This document shows positions 31,201 to 44,274 of a stretch of DNA of 64,000 bases, piece after piece. The notes under the pieces were generated by a model that saw nothing but the letters and a program-made list of their open reading frames with translations, did not search any database and was not told the DNA's origin. This DNA comes from Zopfochytrium polystomum (Eukaryota > Chytridiomycota > Chytridiomycetes > Chytridiales > Chytridiaceae), in the NCBI GenBank assembly GCA_025765615.1, contig JAIVFJ010000117.1:124001-188000 (forward strand). Reading direction: 5' to 3'. Position 1 is the first letter of the stretch. The number at the start of each line of letters is the position of its first letter. A program made the position numbers and the translations under genes.

Positions 31201-31292
31201 CTTGCCATCCTCCCCTTTTCTCAGACTTGATGCCCTTCCTGAAGCAGACTCGCGACGAGACCACCGCAGCCAGGGTAGGACCATCGGTGTGA
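28207..31292 (+). CDS. IDO: Indoleamine 2,3-dioxygenase, 4 exons, 866 aa
   Basis: Haem enzyme opening the indole ring of tryptophan to N-formylkynurenine, the first step of the kynurenine route to NAD (family knowledge). Exons 28207-28947, 29258-29614, 29684-31118 and 31225-31292; all introns GT..AG and the frame closes exactly. Seen: an N-terminal Ser/Ala/Thr-rich ~150 residues; YGVSATSAFMP, YFEPWE and AYLVLSFIGQGYVWG in exon 1; TFSGGTDEAWFYLISLAMEAAGAP in exon 2; FHRVRPYMNGWE and a glycine-rich loop in exon 3; proximal haem-ligand His at ~800 (FRDKHIQMV); and GTGGTNLMPFLKQTRDET across the last junction. Fungal IDOs are usually ~400-500 residues. The extra length is the N-terminus plus Ser/Pro-rich (~450-565) and Asp/Ala-rich (~615-773) insertions between catalytic blocks. 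Starts in a run of A before ATG; the true start could be later. Confidence 0.92.
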
Positions 31293-31960
31293 AGGTCTTG
31301 AACAACCACTGCTGCGGCTCCCAGTCTCTGCAGGTGGTAAAACGGAGCTTTTCATCGCGAAAGTTGCCATTCCTTTGACATCTTTGCCCTCTTTAGTTTT
31401 TTTTTTTTGTTTTTTTGTTTTTTTGTTGGCATGTTCTGCTTGCTGAGTTTTCTTTTTTTTTGTTTTGACCGGTTTATCTCTTCGAAATAACCCCCGTTCC
31501 ACTCTCCGACCTTCTTTCCCTTCAAAGACGGTAAGCAAAGGTTCCGTGGTGCATTTTCCCTTTGCTGCTATCACGCCCTCCCCCTACCACTCTTGTTCGC
31601 CGGTTGGACCCGAACTCGTTGCTCGCCCCCGCTCTTGTCCTGTCTCCTTTGACGAACAAAGCTTTTCCACTGCGGCCAAGCGTGACCCTCGCTCCCTTCT
31701 TCGTTTCTTGTTTTTCTAATACTTTTGGAAAAAGGACTTCACTGCAATTGTGTTCCATTTGCACTGCAAAAATAGGTGGTGCCCAAAGTTTTAGGGATAT
31801 CGCTGTAACATAGTGCCAACCTGTTTTGGTCACACACATTACATTCACCTAATTCTGCAGAAATCCAACTGGATTTCCAACGGTGAAAAAACCAAAGTCC
31901 AAGGGCTCCCGCCCTCGATTGGGTGAGCTCCAAAAACGTGAAAAACTTTGGTGGATCTTC

Positions 31961-31993
<33 letters not shown>

Positions 31994-32496
31994 TTGCGGA
32001 TTTAAATTTGTTGAGGCTGTTGCTTTGACCTTTCGTTTTGAGCTGAACTGGCAATCCCAGCCACGAAACGAGCGGTAATCTTTCCCAAGAAGAGGCAGGT
32101 TGAACCACTAGCAAAACAGTAAAGCCTTTTGTTCCTTCCTTTTTTTTTTCGTTTCGTGTCTTCCAGAAAAATAAAATGGAAAGGCCGGCCTTTCAATATT
32201 AATTAAAACCGTAAAAGTTTTGGGGACAGCTTTGATGCGCGAAGGTCAAAAACCCCATACAAACAATCACCGGCTCGTTGATTATGCAGCTGGTTCAAGG
32301 GTGTCCTTTGTGAAGAGCTGTAGTGGCTTGTGGCTTTGCCTGTAGAATAATCCGTAGTCCCAGGTGCCTCAGAGGTAACGAAGCAGGCGATGGAGTGCAT
32401 TGCGACGGCACTGGTGTGGCTTCAGTTGGAACTGGGAGAGTAGATTTGTTGCAAATGCGATATCTGGTCAAGTTTGTGTTGTGAGGTATTGAATTT
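31293..32496. other. IDO 3' region and spacer, no gene seen
   Basis: T-rich stretches follow the stop. A 30-nt poly(A) tract lies at 31962-31991. 32200-32496 is probably the far 3' part of the minus-strand Copia remnant but has no readable domain. Confidence 0.4.
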
Positions 32497-34788
32497 TCAT
32501 GAGTGTGGATTGATAGCAGCTTGAGTTGCTCCCGCTGAGTTTGATTGATGTTTCATCATGCATAAGGTGATAGACATTGGAGTTGATGCAATGTCAAGGT
32601 TGTCCCACATTTTCTCTTCAGTGAGAATTGTCCTGGTGTATTCGTCTGGGCCCATCCAAATGCCTTTGGAGTTGTGCTTGAGGTGGATGCGAATCACTTG
32701 GCTGACCGTAGTTTCCTCAAGAGACATGCTGTACTCAGTGCAAAAAGCATCCTCAATTTTTGCGACAAGAGCTGGGGTGTGGGCCATGACGTTGATGTCA
32801 TCGACAAAAGCAAAGATGATTTCAAACGTGTGCTGCTGAGGACCTACTCAAAAGAAGAGGCAGGGCTCGGCAAGAGATTGATTGAAGCCAAGCTTCTCGA
32901 CAATGAACTTGAGAAGGGTCAGGAACCAGTTGTGTCCAGATTGATGGAGTCCATGGAGGCTCTTGAGGCGTTTGCAGAATAGTTTCTTTCCATCTGGAGT
33001 GAATCGCTCGTGGCCTTTTGGTGGATGCATGTAGATGACTTCTTTGAGAAAAGCCTACAGCAAAGGTTGGGTTTTCGGCCTTGGCAATATTCAAATAGAA
33101 TTCAACCAGTGCGAGTGTGTTGCACACAATTGCGCAGGAATGAAGCATGGCGTATTGCATAGGACCAGAAGAACCGTGGAAGCTGGGCTTCAATCCGGAG
33201 ACAGGAAGCAATGTGGGTGATGACCTTGATGGCATTTTGTGCAACACCATCGCCCTCCTTGACATAAGGGACAGAAGGCTGGAAGATGATGGGAGAGGTT
33301 GGTGGTTGATGCAGTAGGTCTCAAATTGCTGAGTGTTAAGACCAAGGTGTTCTGCCCGTACAAATAGTGTTCGGCAACTGGGGAAGAGTTGCTCTTCAAA
33401 ATCAATGCGATCAATCATCTGTTGAGTGTGCCTGCTGTGCGAGTGAGAGTGTTGACCCAAGTATAGCCTGTGGCGTAGTTGACAATAACTTCAAAGTAGT
33501 TTAAACTGTCAAGAGGAAGTGTACTGATCTTGCCAGTTTGGTCAGTACACAGCATCTGCAGTGGAGCAAAATCCAAACAAGGCTTGGCCATGAGGTGTTG
33601 CTGGCACATCTTTGCCATATCGCAAATGAGGCAAGGCTTGTGTGTTGTTGGTGGTGGAGCAGGAGCACCGTCGACATCACCAGACTTGAGAGTGTCGTGT
33701 ACTTGTTCTTGGTGGATGTGGCCAAAATGTTGGTGCCAAAGGTTGCATGCAGTTGCTGGTAATGCATAGGCAATGGGCTCAACTGAAATTGTCCTCTGTG
33801 CAGCTGGGTGCTGGACTGGAATGAGATAGTAAAGGCCGTCACGTCCTTTGCCAATCTTGATGCCGTGTTGAGATGTGAGGGTAGCAAGATCAAGAAGTAA
33901 GACAGAATCTTGAGTGAATAGCGTCCCAGCAGTTGAGTCTTGGAGGACATGAGACACAGAGAGGAGCGGTTCCTTGAGTGATGGGACATGAAGCACATTG
34001 CGGAGCACCACATCAAACCAGGAAAAGTGAGAGTGACAGATCCAATTCCTTTGATGCGGCATTCATGGTCATCTGCTAGGCGGGCATGGTGTTCAGTTTC
34101 AAATCGTTGGTACTCAGCGAATTGCTCCCTTTGTGGGATCATTGTGGGTACAGCTCCAGAATCGATCATGTACAGAAGAGAGGCTATGCCTGTGTGTGAC
34201 GCGCTCACTGTTGCAATGTTCACAAAGAAGTAGAAGCAAGAGGGACTGTTTATTTGAGAAGACGAAGAAACAGAGGGTTCTCCTGTAGCAGGTTGAGGGT
34301 GAAATCCAGAGAAAGGAACAAGAGTTGCTTGTGGTGCAGCCTCAGTTGGTACAACCACAGTTGCTGAGGCTGAAGCATGGTTTGGTTGAGCTGGTGTGAA
34401 GTGCTGTGCTTGGAGCCTGGCTGAGATGGCATTGGCTTGGCACATGTGCAGACAGTGCTCAGACTTGTGCGTGTGTGCATTGGTGGCCAAGCTGGGAACC
34501 TCTGCACAGAACTCGCACCCAGTGCCTTCAACTCTTCCAAGATGTCAATGGATTGAGGTAGCCTTTGGCTCCAGCCTATGGGTGACTCCTGGCTTGCAGC
34601 GGTCATGACAGTCCGAAGGTTGCTAATAAAGTCATTGAATTCTGTCAGCGTCTTGCCAGTGAACATGCCAATGAACGAGTTTAGGTTGGACGACATTGGG
34701 TTGTGTGTAGTTATGATCCTGTTGCAGGAGAAAACCAGTAGCTGGAAAAATTTGGAGCTGTTGCTTGGCAGTGCGGTGGTGACAAATA
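32497..34788 (-). pseudogene. Copia element remnant B: shortened gag to RT
   Basis: From high to low coordinate: Gag start (FIGMFTGKTLTEFNDF, ~34690), then a jump to the post-knuckle region, so middle Gag and zinc knuckle are deleted near 34600. A protease with YMIDSGAVPTMIP (~34130-34175) follows, then VLRNVLHVPSLKEPLLS, a GAG-pre-integrase (HFGHIHQ) and integrase finger, partial integrase, and RT pieces (KRLKSLHGLHQSGHNWF; MAHTPALVAKIEDAF). Many frameshifts. 33790-34380 is nearly identical to 46002-46592, so this and remnant C are recent relatives. RT is truncated and RNase H is missing here. Confidence 0.8.
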
Positions 34789-34945
34789 CTGTTCCACTTA
34801 ATACTCAGAGTATTTGTCATCAGCACAAGTCAGTGCCCAGGTCTGCATTGGCAGTGGCTTGCTCTCCCATGGGCATCGCGAGAACAATAACTGACAGTCA
34901 CAATAGGTTTGGGTCCCTCTTGTGCCTCTTGCTGCTAGCCAGTCA
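34789..34945 (-). repeat. Copia LTR 5' part (upstream of remnant B), split by insertion
   Basis: Minus-strand LTR sequence (AAGTGGAACAG back to TGACTGGCTAGCAGC). It is joined abnormally to the Gag leader at 34788. Its outer 17 bp (GTCAGTTCCGCCCAACA) lie at 36393-36409 beyond the inserted element. Confidence 0.7.
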
Positions 34946-36392
34946 TGTGAGACTGTGCTCTCTAACTCCACACCTAGGGCCATAGGTGGAAACTAGAGCA
35001 TGGACCTAAATACCAAACCTGACTAATGTAAAGGGGCAAAAGGAGTGTGTCTAGGGTCACTAGACAGGAAAGTGTATTTGAAGTCTTAAAAAGCCCAAGA
35101 AAAACACAAATAAATCTCTAACACAAAGAGGGGGTTCTCACACCAAAGCAGAAACAGACACAATCACAAAAGAAAGTATAATTTTCTGGTCAAAGACAAC
35201 CCCAGGTATTAGCATGAAAGGAAGAGGGTCTGAACCTAGTGAACCAGGCCCACCAAAGGCCAAAGGAACCATCACCAGGGACAGGGAGGAATACCAGAGA
35301 GACCATACCACCACATAATACCTGACCAGCCAACTCATTCATATCACCTTGAGAGACCTGCATTTGAAGCGATGCATTGACAGGAACCAGCGAGGCACTA
35401 CCACAGTTTTACCCTCCCACCGTCCATCATCAAGTAGCTCCTACCCCAGACCAGCCTAAACAGTATGCAGAATGGTGAGGTGCACTGGGACTTGAACCCA
35501 ACACACTGCCATAAATGGCCAACAGAACCAATTCTCCTGTCACACGCCAGGGGACTGCCACCCCCAGCTCACGCACACAGTCAGAGAAGGAAAAGGGCAG
35601 GCAAGAAGATTTCAGGTAAAGGTTCCAAGGGGCAACAAGAATGGGGGGTGGGCTGCTTAAATAGGAGAGGGTTGGAATGCTGATTGGTGCAAAGAGGAAG
35701 ACAGTCACTCACAGCCACAAAAGAAATGAGAGACACACACAGAGACAACAAACAAACAAATAAATAAAAGATAAAACAGTAAAAACACGAAAAACAGGAT
35801 AAACTACTAATTGAAAAAATAAGTAAAAATCATCAATGAAGAAAGGAGAAAAACCCCTATGATCTCATACCCTTTCATCATGGTAGATTATGGAGCAGCT
35901 CTGTGTTAGCTCTGTGTACACGTGGACTCTGTACTTCTACCCACTGAAGCACGTCATCCTAATCCATTTCCAAAAGTGAGGAGGGCAAGGCATTGTCATT
36001 GTGCAGAACTAAACGTTTCTGCATCATTCAGTCAGTGAATGCCAGCATGTCTTGAACTTACATCAAAGGATCGCTCTACACTGCTGAGTTAGAGGGCCTC
36101 TTGCCAGTAGTGCAGAGCAGCCTGACCCATTCAGCCAGTGACTTAGTGCGTAATAACATGAATAACATACATGGCCGCGGCTAAGAGACAGTCCAAATTT
36201 CAGTGGTTCAGCTTATAGGAACAATAATAACCCATGAAAATAATAAGAAATGGGGTCCAGCTGTGTTACGTCACTTTCGTGAAACGTTGTTTGGTCGAGT
36301 CAAATTGATAATCCTCACAAGTTATCAGTTAAAAAAGCAGGGTATACTCTTTTTATTTCAGGTCGCAGGCTCAACAGCCTGTCGTCCTCACA
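34946..36392 (-). mobile_element. Second, shorter copy of the tRNA-module element (1.45 kb)
   Basis: Begins TGTGAGACTG and ends TCCTCACA, flanked by GTCA on both sides (34942-34945, 36393-36396). It is inverted relative to 9386-11517 and lacks two internal blocks (~10085-10330 and ~10810-11290 equivalents). Both tRNA-like modules are retained (~35475-35575 and ~36040-36110). It inserted into a Copia LTR, giving an independent integration event with a 4-bp duplication. Confidence 0.78.
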
Positions 36393-36409
36393 GTCAGTTC
36401 CGCCCAACA

Positions 36410-36624
36410 CCCCTTGTGCTTAAGCCCATTCAGCACAAGGAACACAGGATGCTCTTTTATAGTGATAAACACTAGAGCCTGTGAGGGATATGATGAATGG
36501 CAATAAAGATAAAATAAATATAGGGGGCCAATATAATGACATAGTCACAACTGGGGAAGAGCTTTTAGGGAGACCCCAGCTAAGACCATGATCCAGTGAG
36601 ATTAGGAACACAGTTTGCTGTTAT
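36410..36624. other. Spacer sharing a repeat with 26140-26340
   Basis: CCCATTCAGCACAAGGAACACAGGATGCT and GAAGAGCTTTTA-type blocks recur near 26150 and 26320. The element type is unknown, and there is no coding signal. Confidence 0.35.
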
Positions 36625-37208
36625 ATGGTTGGGCCAAGTTATGGCCTCACAACAGACAAACACTGGGAGGGAGGTCTAGATGTGCTTTGCTACGTCAAGG
36701 GAACTGCTGATGTGGCACTTGTGTTTCAACAGGGTGGCAAGATGGAACTTGTGGGATACTCTGATTCTGACTTTGCCTCAGACAAAGTGTCTGCAAAGAC
36801 TGTCTATGGATTTGTATTCTTCCTTGGAAACTGTGCTATTAGCTGGAGGAGCAAACGCTCGGCCTCAGTTGCAACCCCAACAACAGTGGCAAATCGGAAG
36901 GCCTCTTGGAGGCCACAAAGGAAGCGATTTGGCTGCACAGACTGTTGGGGGAGATTGGTCACCCTGATTCATGGTCAACCACTATCTATGAAGACAATAC
37001 CTCAGTCATCAAGACAGGGACAGGGGACTGGAATCTCCAGCGTACCAAGCACAAAGCAGTGAAGGTCGAATTCGTGCAGGAGAAAATCCAGCATGAGAAA
37101 GTCATCTCTGTTGAGCACAAGCTGACAATGGAGATGGTTGCGGACATTTTTACCAAGTTGTTGGGACCCTCTGTGTTCAGGAAACATGCAGAAGCATTGG
37201 GACTTTGA
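36625..37208 (+). pseudogene. Orphan Copia RNase H C-terminus
   Basis: Reads KHWEGGLDVLCYVKGTADVA, VGYSDSDFASDK, VYGFVFFLGNCAISWRSKR (RNase H). It shifts frame at ~36890, then reads EATKEAIWLHRLLGEIGH, YEDNTSV and ADIFTKLLG to the stop at 37206-37208. This is the end of a Copia pol, opposite in strand to remnant B, with no RT upstream. Its stop lies 290 bp before the ubiquitin ATG. Confidence 0.8.
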
Positions 37209-37390
37209 TTTAGTGGGTAAAAGGGTGTCACACATGAGTGGGAGTGTGGGAGTTCATGCTTGCACTGGACGTTGTTCTGAAAGGACGACTTGTCAGAGAA
37301 AAATCAATAGAGAAAAACGCGAACGTTTTGTTCGTATTGATGCGTGCTCCAATTGGGATCTGCTCATTGGTGGTCGGTCAATCTCCATCA

Positions 37391-38379
<989 letters not shown>

Positions 38380-38432
38380 CCAATGTCTCAACCAGCTTAT
38401 CCATTCTTGAAGAGACGTTTGAATAATGGATG

Positions 38433-39554
<1,122 letters not shown>

Positions 39555-39555
39555 C

Positions 39556-40336
39556 ACCATCTGAACGAGAGAGAAGGCTAGTGGTATGGTCCGGTGCGCC
39601 AATGACTTACACTGTTGTTGCGGTAGATAGTCTTCAAAACTCGATAGATGCGGCAGCCAATACAATATCATCAAGCATCGAAAGATGGAGAAAGCGATAC
39701 AAAGAGCGAGACGGCGGCTTCACCTCAAAAATCACTTACACAAAGTCTGCCTCCTCAGCTTCAATATGGTTCAAACTTGAAGACACGACCATCTGTGGAG
39801 ACCCGAGTGCAATTGCTTGCGCCTTCTTTCCAAGTGATTATGAGAGAATAACGAACACAGTATTAATAAACTATCCGCCGTTGACCGCTAGGGCCGTGGA
39901 ACGATCCATGTGGCTATGGCACACGAGCTCGACAATAGACTGGTCCACCATCTCCGACCTGCGTAAAAGTAACGGATGATGTTCAGCATTGTAACTACCT
40001 GCCGGAAGGTTACACAATGGTGACCTTTGAAGAGTACCTTGCTCTAGAGGCCGAAAGTCTGAAGGTTGCAGACAACGAAAAAAAAAGTCTCAACAAACCA
40101 TTCGATGGACAATCGACGCCTGAAGAACCGCCTAACCAAGAGATCGCAATGGGGGCTTGATACATCGGAAGCACAGAGGAGACTGATACTGTGGTCGGGT
40201 GCCGCAATGACCCACACTGTTTCTGCAGAGGCCGAACTTCAAAACTCGATTAGTACAGCAGCCAAGATAATATTCTCAAGCCTCGAGTTATGGAGGACGC
40301 AATGCAAGGAGCAAGTGGGCGGTTTCATCTCGAAGA
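39556..40336 (+). pseudogene. Third and fourth array remnants without ubiquitin
   Basis: 39556-39860 repeats the peptidase-like module ([36 protein letters not shown]), followed by a different tail. In another frame 39910-39933 reads VAMAHELD, resembling the start of an HExxH zinc site. From ~39945 the end of the extension domain appears again ([29 protein letters not shown]) with stop at 40158-40160. A third copy of the peptidase-like module starts at once (LDTSEAQRRLILWSGA) and is cut at ~40336 by a TG repeat. No ubiquitin is left here, so the non-ubiquitin pair is a repeating unit in its own right. Confidence 0.6.
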
Positions 40337-40337
40337 T

Positions 40338-40357
40338 GTGTGTGTGTGTGTGTGTGT
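40338..40357 (+). repeat. (TG)n microsatellite
   Basis: About ten TG units end the similarity of the last array module. A GA tract lies nearby at ~40462-40479. Confidence 0.7.
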
Positions 40358-41224
40358 TTGAAGTCAGTCTTCGCAAGGTTTTCTTTTTTCCTTTCTCCTC
40401 TCACTTGACTTTATTTTCCGTCAGATGCAGGTTAAGATCTGTGAAACGAGGAGACCCGAGAGAGAGAGAGAGAGAGAGGAAACAGAAAGAAATAAGAAAA
40501 TTAAGGATTAAACAAAAACGGGGAACGGAGCGAAGAGATGAAGCGAGTTGTTGGGAATATTTTTCACGATAATCTCCCGAGGCGCGTGGTGACGAAGAGC
40601 AAGGAGTTAAACAAGAATGTGTGGGAAAGATCCGCCAGCCCACCAGGGGAAATGAGAATGGATTTCTTGCAAATCGGAACAGAAAGTGGGAGCCCTGGAG
40701 GATGCAAGTAAACCCCGATGTCCACAAATACATGCCAACCACTCAAACGAGATGATCGACATACCCACAGTCAATAAAAAAGCACAACACTATCGTGAAG
40801 AAGCTGAAGCGTTACCCAAATCTCTTGCTTGCTTGCAGCGAGAAAGGTCGGGGGACTAGCTAGGGCCACTCGCCCTTCAAAATGGCGAGCGGTCGCCAAA
40901 ATCGGATCCTCCCCTCGTCGCTGGATGATGGTGCCCCGGCGGCAGGAGCGGACCTTGCACCGGCAGCCCGTTGCTCTCGCCCAGCGTCGGTTGCGCCGAC
41001 TGTGCAGAGCTCGGTTCCGCGGCCAGCTGGAAGGACGTGCGCAGTGTAAACAGCGGCGGGGGGAAAAACGAGATGCGCCGTCGGGGGTCTTCGTGGTGGT
41101 GGTGGTGGTGGGCTGCCGCTGTTGCTGCTGTTGCGGTCGCGCTGGTCGGGCGCGGGGGTGAGGGCGGCTGGGAAGTGGAGCATTGGGAACGGCTGCGAAG
41201 GGGTGGCTTCCGTGTTTGGTGAGT
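40358..41224. other. Spacer between ubiquitin array and RING gene, no gene seen
   Basis: GA-rich then GC-rich. 41080-41160 has GGT/CTG trinucleotide-like repeats. It presumably includes the 3' UTR of the minus-strand RING gene. The open frames here look like composition artefacts. Confidence 0.4.
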
Positions 41225-44161
41225 TCAGGGCCGTGGGCGGCGTTGCGGGCGACGGGCGCGATTCTCGGGCTGCCTCGTTGGAACGGTGCCGGGCTTGCGG
41301 CATATCGGGCAGGAGTTGACGTGGGAAGTGAGCCACTAACAAAGGCGGTTAGGCCGCATTTTTTGTGCTTTCATCAATCATCCTGACTTTGAACATACCT
41401 GGTCAATGCATTCTGCGTGGAAGCCGTGCCTGCACCGCATAATACGCAGCGACTCGCCCTCTTCGTAGGGGCAAAGACAGATTGTGCACTTTTCCTTCGT
41501 CGCAGCAAGCAGATCCTTAATACCCCACGTAACGGAAGAAACGTCCTCCGTCTGCTGAAATGACGATGTCTCATTTGCCCGCGGTGCGGTGTCGGCATCA
41601 CGCTCAGCAGTCAATGGAAGCTGGGAGTGGTTTACAGTAACAGTGGGGTCAGGAACGGCCGAGTCCAGATCTCCACCATCCTTGAGCTCGTCTGCGAAAG
41701 TCGCAGTCTCCTCCCGTCTCTTTCCCTTTTCGACCTTGTGCAATGGAACCGCCTCGTCGTCCGCAGCAGCGTCTGCAGCACGGTAAACAACGATGGGCAG
41801 CTGCCTCTCAACATCCTCTCTCTTCGCGAACCGGGGACGTGCCGTACCCAACAGCTCGGCCAGCCGTAAAAACTCTTCGTACGACTCTGGGCCGTCACCA
41901 AACAAGCTTCCGCCAATGTCTTCGGCCGAGGCTCGGCTGAGAAGGCTGAGAAGGAGGTGGAATAAAAGGTCGGCGCCGCCGCCGCTCGCGCGGCCGCTGG
42001 GCCCGCCCCGTTGCCGCCGCCTCCGGCCACATTTGACTGCTCGTCAGCCGGCGATGTTCCAGACTCTGAAGTGCTGGAGGGAAACGGTCGGGGGCGTCTC
42101 CTGGCGAACCTTTGTCGTCTTGCAAATGGCGAGGGGCGTGGGAAAGGGTGCGTTTCAGACGGTGCAGGTCGGGTGGACGATGAAGAAGAAGAAGATTGAC
42201 AACGGCATAGGCGTGAACAATGACGGGAAGAACGTGGTTCTGCGCTCTGAATCGGCGGCTGTGCTTTGAGGAGTCTGCCCCGTGGTTTCGTTCGCTCCTG
42301 AGAACAGGTCTTCCATGCCCCAGGGAAGGAGCGGCGACGAAGCAAGAGGACGTGGCGTCCCGGTCCTGTCCTCAAAACTCTTGGGGGACCTCGGCGGCTC
42401 ACTCGCTCCGAACAAATTCCGAAACACCAATGTCAGGTCGGAAGTTTCTTCGTCTTCGTCGTCTGAATCTGCAGCTGAGGAGTCTCGCACAGGAGGTCCA
42501 AACTCATCGTCCGAGTCATTCCCTTCATCTTCAGACATGCTCTCCCGCGTACCAGACCGCTGCTCAGAATCCACTCTAGAAGCCATGTCAGACGACCCGT
42601 CGGGGGCTGACGGAGAGGACGAGGCGGACTGTGGTGAAGTGGCTTGAGCTGTGGGGTCAGCTGCTGCAGCTGTCCGCTCGATCGCGTTGCGAAGGAACAG
42701 GCTGAACAGTCCTGACATCGGACCCATTGGCCGATTTGTAGGGCTGGGGGCTGGCGGCCGCATCTGTCTCCGGTAGTGCGTTGTCTGTCTCGGCTTGCTC
42801 CGTGGCCTGCCCTTGGAACTCGTCACTTGCTTCGGGTAATGGGCGGCGCGGTGGTGAATTCCGGGAAATAACCAGCACCATCCAAGAGTCGCTTTCACGC
42901 GCTGGTTCCGCTGGGGCCTGGTTGTTGTCATCTGCGGCACTGTCGTTTCTTGGTCCGGTCCTGGGTGAAGGACCGTTCCGGCGAAAACCAATAATTACCT
43001 CTGGCGTGCCTGAGCGGCCCATTCGCGGGCCAAGATCGCTTGCTCTCCCAGTTGGCGTCGGGGATGCGGAATAACGAGACGTGCGACTCAACGGGCGTCC
43101 ATTTCGAAGCGAGATTCGGCTTCTCGGTCTCGTTACCGACTCAGAATCGACCCCGCCCTGAGCGGTTGGTTCCGCAAAGTCGGCATCTCGGTGTGCATCT
43201 TCTACAACAGATTCAACCGGACGAGTTTCTGGAGACGCGTCAATAAGCGGTGGCATTTCGCCTGCCTGATTCGACAACATCGACTCTGAGGACGGCGGAG
43301 CAGCTTGCGTTTCATCTAACGGGGGATTGATGTAAGATTCGAGAACATCCGCGGCCACGTCAGCTGTTTCAAGATGGCTTGCCGTTTCAACAGCTGAGGG
43401 ATTGTCATCACTCTCTGCACCGTCAGAATCAGTGTCTGAGAGCTCAACCAATCGTGGGGGACCAGTCTCCTCGTCTCGGAATCTGTTACGGGAAGAGCTC
43501 CTGTTTCCGTGGGCGAGTTGGTTGGAATGTCTTGAGGAGCTCGTCGTATGTCTGTGGGTGACGGTGGGACGGGATCTGTTGCTGATTCCTGGTTTGTTCC
43601 GTCGAGTTCGCTGCCAAGACCGTCCGCTGACTCCATAACCGCGCGAGGATTTTGCTGGATTTGTGACTCATCTACTGGTCCGGCTGTTGCTGGTGGTGCC
43701 GATGCCTCTGCAGTCGAGGGCGCTGGGCTGACGTCGGGAATCGGAGGCACTGCGGACAGCAAATCCTGGGGCACTGTCGCCAAGGATAGCACGGGTTGCG
43801 TCGGTGCTGGCACGCCTGACAAGCTTTCGCGCCGGGCCGATTCAGAAGTAGAATGTCGGAACGAGAAGCACCCGATTTCGGTCCGATCCCAAAGCGAAAG
43901 AGATTCATACGAGTCGCTCGTGGCGGTGGCGGCAGTAACTGGTGATAGTGCCGTGGTGCGCTGGGCTTGCGGCGGTGGCTGCTGTGCCGTGCGAACCTGC
44001 GAAAACGTTATTCGTCCAAGGCCACTGCTGGGTATGCGAGACTTGCGGGGAAGAGAGGGAGAGGAGCCATTCATCCAGCTACGACGCTGAGGCAGCGTGG
44101 TGCTCGACGCGGCAGTTGTGGGGTCCGGCCGGCGCGAATGCGCCGATGTGGAGTTTCCCAT
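41225..44161 (-). CDS. RING-H2 E3 ubiquitin ligase, possibly N-myristoylated
   Basis: The C-terminal part is firm. LFGDGPESYEEFLRLAELLG precedes an acidic linker and a RING-H2: C-T-I-C-x12-C-R-H-x2-F-H-x2-C, completed across a 63-bp intron (41336-41398) by W-L-T-S-H-V-N-S-C-P-I-C-R; stop at 41225-41227. It would bind an E2 and transfer ubiquitin. Upstream, minus frames 44161-43490, 43451-42700 and 42760-42160 are Ser/Pro/Asp-rich. They include DSDSDGAESDD-like acidic patches and GPMSGLFSLFLRNAIERT, typical of a widespread fungal RING family. The likely start at 44161 gives MGNSTS, a good myristoylation signal. The frames do not join cleanly: shifts coincide with C5 runs (43456-43460, 42746-42750), and another shift or intron lies at ~41930-42160. 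The exon model above the RING is therefore uncertain. Confidence 0.7.
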
Positions 44162-44274
44162 CTGCAATCAGGAAAGGAAGGTGGCTGGTGAATGTGAGGC
44201 CAGAGACACACCTGTCTGTGTGATGACTTTGTGTTGGGTGTTTCTATATGCAACAAGACAGGCTTTCCATCGCT

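Noticed and set aside
40066..40572. 168-codon frame through the TG and GA repeats
   Set aside because: The first part is the array module in a real frame, but the rest is microsatellite read-through.
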